From an uncultured Oceanisphaera sp. (GTDB lineage: Bacteria > Pseudomonadota > Gammaproteobacteria > Enterobacterales > Aeromonadaceae): a DNA stretch of 64,000 nucleotides. The stretch's first letter is position 1; the number at the start of each line of letters is the position of its first letter. This document shows, piece after piece, positions 61,235 through 64,000 of the stretch. Under the pieces are notes generated by a model, which was not told where the DNA came from, searched no databases, and worked only from the letters and a program-made list of their open reading frames with translations. The stretch is taken from NCBI RefSeq assembly GCF_947495715.1, contig NZ_CANLZU010000015.1, positions 1-64,000 on the forward strand, given 5' to 3'. The translations under genes were made by a program, and so were the position numbers.

Positions 61235-62686
61235 TCACCTCATGTTCAGTGCCAGTTCGTCCGGGTAGCCGCGTTCGCGGGCCAGGCGAATGGCTTCCCG
61301 TTCTACCTCGGTGGCGTTCTGGCCTTTGGTGAGGGCGAGACTCGGTGACAGCGGTTGCCCGTCCATCTCCAGCCAGCCCAGTTCGGCCAGCCTGGCGACG
61401 ATGCGGTCGGCGGCGGTCAGTGCCGAGCTGGCCTTGACGATTTCTACCCGCGCATAATGATTGCCTTCAAACGACACGTCCGCCGCCCGCAGCGAGGGAT
61501 CGCTGCCCGGTATTTGCTGGGCGCCGAATAACGGCTTGCCGCCAACCTCGGCCTCGCCAAAGGCGGGCAGTAGGCGGGCCAGATGAGCGATGGCGTCTCG
61601 GGTGCGGGCTGTTATGTCCGGTGTTTGCCAGCCGTTGTTCAACTGGGCCACATAGGGGGGCGGCAGCCGGGGCTGGGCGCTGTGCTCGCCGCTGGCAGCC
61701 AGGCCACCCTTGAACAGGGTGATGCCGTCGGTCATGCCGTGCAGCTGAAAGATGCCGTTCGGATAGGGCGTCAGCTGGGCCATGCCGTTGGGGGTGCCGC
61801 GCTGGCCGTGAAAAATCACCTCCGGCCAGTCGGCCTCGGTCTGCCAGCGGGCCACGTAGGCAGCCTTGTATTCCACCAGCCGCTGGCGGCGGAAGCCCGC
61901 CATGTCGTCCACCAGCCCGGTGCGAAAACCGCAGGCATTGACCAGAAAGTCCACCTTGAACGCCTGCGCCTCTCCGTGACCCTGGCTGGCGTGAATGGTC
62001 CAGCCGTCGGGCCTTTGCTCCAGTTTTGTGGCACGGGTATGAAAGTGCAGCGCGCAGTGGGGGGCAGCATTCAGCGCCAGGGTGGCGGTGGCCGCCATGC
62101 GAAACAGGCTCCAGCCGTATTCCTGCACCAGGATCAGCGGAAACTTCAGCTTGTCCGGATCCAGATGATGGGCCAGGGGGATCAGCCAGTCGTCCTGGCT
62201 GTCGGCCTTGAGCGGAATGGGCTGGCGGGCCAGGGCCTCGAACTGCTCGCGGCTGTAGCAGCGATAATATTCCTCCGGCTCGCCCAGTACCCGGTTGGCC
62301 GGATCTTCGTCCACCAGCCGCCGATATTCCTGCGCCACCTGTGCCAGCCGGGGCAATAACGCCTCGGCATCGCCCGGATCCGACACCGGGGTGGCGATCA
62401 CCGTGGGGCGGCGATTGATGCTGTGCGGATAGGCGCGCACCGAGGCGATGGACTGGCGCAGCAGGGTCAGGCATTGCTGGTCGCTGATATCACGATACAG
62501 GTTGCCGCCCGCATGCAGATGGCAGATAGGCGGCCCGTTCACCAGGCCGCTGCCGGCCTCGATAAGCAGGGTTTGAATGCCCATGTCCGCCAGCCGCAAC
62601 GCCACGGTGGCACCGGCGATGCCGCCACCCAGAATACCGACCTTGAGCGGGTGCTGGGCGGGGGCATGGCAAAGATTCGCGTTCAT
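61235..62686 (-). CDS. FAD-dependent oxidoreductase
   Basis: 483 residues. N-terminal Rossmann motif VGILGGGIAGATVALRLADMG (about 15-35) and a DAO-like body, with CHLHAGGNLYRDI, NACGFRTGLVDDM and a C-terminal helical tail. No signal peptide. It is the neighbour of mfd in several marine gammaproteobacteria as I recall. Substrate unknown; an amine or hydroxy-acid oxidase is possible. Confidence 0.8.
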   Translation of the reverse strand: MNANLCHAPAQHPLKVGILGGGIAGATVALRLADMGIQTLLIEAGSGLVNGPPICHLHAGGNLYRDISDQQCLTLLRQSIASVRAYPHSINRRPTVIATPVSDPGDAEALLPRLAQVAQEYRRLVDEDPANRVLGEPEEYYRCYSREQFEALARQPIPLKADSQDDWLIPLAHHLDPDKLKFPLILVQEYGWSLFRMAATATLALNAAPHCALHFHTRATKLEQRPDGWTIHASQGHGEAQAFKVDFLVNACGFRTGLVDDMAGFRRQRLVEYKAAYVARWQTEADWPEVIFHGQRGTPNGMAQLTPYPNGIFQLHGMTDGITLFKGGLAASGEHSAQPRLPPPYVAQLNNGWQTPDITARTRDAIAHLARLLPAFGEAEVGGKPLFGAQQIPGSDPSLRAADVSFEGNHYARVEIVKASSALTAADRIVARLAELGWLEMDGQPLSPSLALTKGQNATEVEREAIRLARERGYPDELALNMR

Positions 62687-62728
62687 TTGGTCTCGGTCAG
62701 GATGTTTTTAACAGCTCATACGGCGAAG

Positions 62729-62748
62729 AAAAGCGGCCCGTGGGCCGC
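62729..62748 (-). terminator. Terminator after mfd
   Basis: On the minus strand GCGGCCC-AC-GGGCCGC followed by TTTTCTTC, 60 bp past the mfd stop. Confidence 0.75.
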
Positions 62749-62807
62749 CTTCGCCACTCTATTATCCCGTCCGTGGGGTTAATCATGATGTCGTGATAAC
62801 GCCAGGC

Positions 62808-64000
62808 TCACGCCTGATGGGCATGCAGTTCGTTCAGCATGTCGCCCACCAGCGCCAGTCGGCTCTTGGCATCTTGACTTGGAATGGCGAAACGCAACTT
62901 GGTTGGCCCCTCCATTTTGTAGATGCGCGGCTGGCTTTGCAACAGGCTCACCAGATACATGGGATCGACCCTGGCATCCTGGGCAAAGGCGATGCTGCCG
63001 CCATTGGGGCCGGCGTCAATCTTGTCGATGCCAAGGGCGCTGGCCTTGAGTTTGAGCCCGGCCAGTGCCACCAGGTTCTTGCTCGGCTCCGGCAGCAGGC
63101 CGAAGCGGTCAATCAGCTCTACCTGCAGCTCGCGCAGGGCGGCCTCGTCTTCGGCGGTGGCGATGCGCTTGTACATGGACAAGCGCATGTTCACGTCCGG
63201 AATATAGTCGTCCGGCAGCAGCGCCGGCAGGCGCAGTTCAATCTCGGTTTGCGAACGCAGCAGCTGATCCAGCGCCGGCTCCTTGCCCGATTGCAGCGCC
63301 TTTACCGCCTGCTCCAGCATCTCCATGTACAGGCTGAAACCGATGGCGGTGATCTGGCCGCTCTGCTCGTCGCCCAACAGCTCGCCGGCACCGCGAATTT
63401 CCAGATCGTGGGTGGCGAGGGCAAAACCGGCGCCCAGATCTTCCAGTGCGGCAATGGCTTCCAGCCGTTTTCTGGCGTCGGTGGTCATGCGCTTGGGGTG
63501 CGGCGTCATCAGGTAGGCATAGGCCTGATGGTGGGAACGGCCCACCCGGCCGCGCAGCTGGTGCAGCTGGGCCAGACCCAGCTTGTCGGCCCTGTCCATG
63601 ATGATGGTGTTGGCGCTGGGTACGTCGATGCCGGTTTCGATGATGGTGGAGCACAACAGCACGTTGAAGCGCTGATGGTAGAAATCACTCATCACCTGTT
63701 CCAGCTCCCGCTCGCGCATCTGGCCGTGGGCGATGCCGATGCGGGCCTCGGGTACCAGGGTGCGCAGGGCGTCGGCGCTGTTCTCTATGGTCTGCACCTC
63801 GTTGTGCAGGTAATAGACCTGGCCGCCGCGCTTGAGCTCCCGCAGTATTGCCTCGCGGATGGTGGCCGGATCCGACTCGCGCACAAAGGTCTTTACCGCC
63901 AGTCGCTTGGCCGGTGGGGTGGCGATGATCGACAGGTCGCGCATGCCGCCCATGGCCATGTTGAGGGTACGCGGAATGGGGGTGGCGGTCAGGGTCAGAA
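62808..64000 (-). CDS. mfd: Transcription-repair coupling factor Mfd, C-terminal part
   Basis: The frame runs off the right edge (TLTATPIPRTLNMAMGGMRDLS is split by it), so the start is missing; about 397 residues of some 1150 are present. The helicase C-terminal RecA-like domain shows STIIETGIDVPSANTIIMDRADK and QLRGRVGRSHHQAYAYL, then the TRCF C-terminal domain 7 ending NELHAHQA. Mfd removes stalled RNA polymerase and recruits UvrA. Confidence 0.97.
   Translation of the reverse strand, partial: LTLTATPIPRTLNMAMGGMRDLSIIATPPAKRLAVKTFVRESDPATIREAILRELKRGGQVYYLHNEVQTIENSADALRTLVPEARIGIAHGQMRERELEQVMSDFYHQRFNVLLCSTIIETGIDVPSANTIIMDRADKLGLAQLHQLRGRVGRSHHQAYAYLMTPHPKRMTTDARKRLEAIAALEDLGAGFALATHDLEIRGAGELLGDEQSGQITAIGFSLYMEMLEQAVKALQSGKEPALDQLLRSQTEIELRLPALLPDDYIPDVNMRLSMYKRIATAEDEAALRELQVELIDRFGLLPEPSKNLVALAGLKLKASALGIDKIDAGPNGGSIAFAQDARVDPMYLVSLLQSQPRIYKMEGPTKLRFAIPSQDAKSRLALVGDMLNELHAHQA

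Overview
The window reads as one chromosome segment of a GC-rich (about 60% by eye) marine-type gammaproteobacterium. TyrR, TamAB, LpoB, ThiK, YegD, NapFDABC, a BsrV-type racemase and the gene order hinT-lpoB-thiK-nagZ-ndh point to the enterobacteria/Vibrio/Aeromonas branch. Overall it most resembles Aeromonadales such as Oceanimonas or Zobellella. That placement is inference from memory of the families, not from a search.

Layout. 0.2-9.7 kb is a glycine-betaine/sarcosine catabolic cluster: a GbdR-like AraC regulator diverges from glyA, soxB, soxD, soxA, soxG, purU and a small cupin gene. Sarcosine is demethylated to glycine, and the released one-carbon unit is handled by GlyA and PurU. 9.7-10.9 kb is repeat-rich and holds one broken small gene. 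10.9-17.5 kb carries a LolA-like protein, tyrR with its own TyrR box, a thioesterase, a MocR-type regulator, ccoG and a DUF4144 gene. 17.6-20.5 kb has rlpA convergent on cobT-cobS-cobC (late cobalamin assembly). 20.6-29.1 kb holds a YdjM-like membrane protein, a large bifunctional penicillin-binding protein, a heterodimeric ABC exporter and a DUF1499 gene. 29.2-37.7 kb has an MsrA-like protein lacking its catalytic Cys, mobB, tamA-tamB and a PglL-type O-oligosaccharyltransferase. 37.9-44.1 kb has a lipoprotein, tRNA-Pro(GGG), hinT-lpoB-thiK-nagZ, ndh and two small genes. 44.1-50.4 kb has a diguanylate cyclase, YegD, a FrnE-like DsbA protein, a DUF503 gene and the periplasmic racemase.

50.4-54.5 kb is an island of foreign appearance between the racemase and a DUF3422 gene. 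It contains a truncated, frameshifted REP-associated transposase (RAYT), an AT-rich restriction-modification system controlled by a C protein with clear C-boxes, a lone integron-type gene cassette with its attC, and tandem repeats. 56.0-60.9 kb is the periplasmic nitrate reductase operon napFDABC behind a perfect FNR box, ending in a 45-residue membrane protein. The window closes with an FAD oxidoreductase and the 3' part of mfd.

Two dispersed repeat systems stand out. One is a set of short palindromes that all carry a GTAG head, as REP elements do, in at least three sequence classes. The other is a two-hairpin element present in six copies: its flanks are conserved, but the main stem has a different sequence in nearly every copy while staying self-complementary around a conserved six-base loop.
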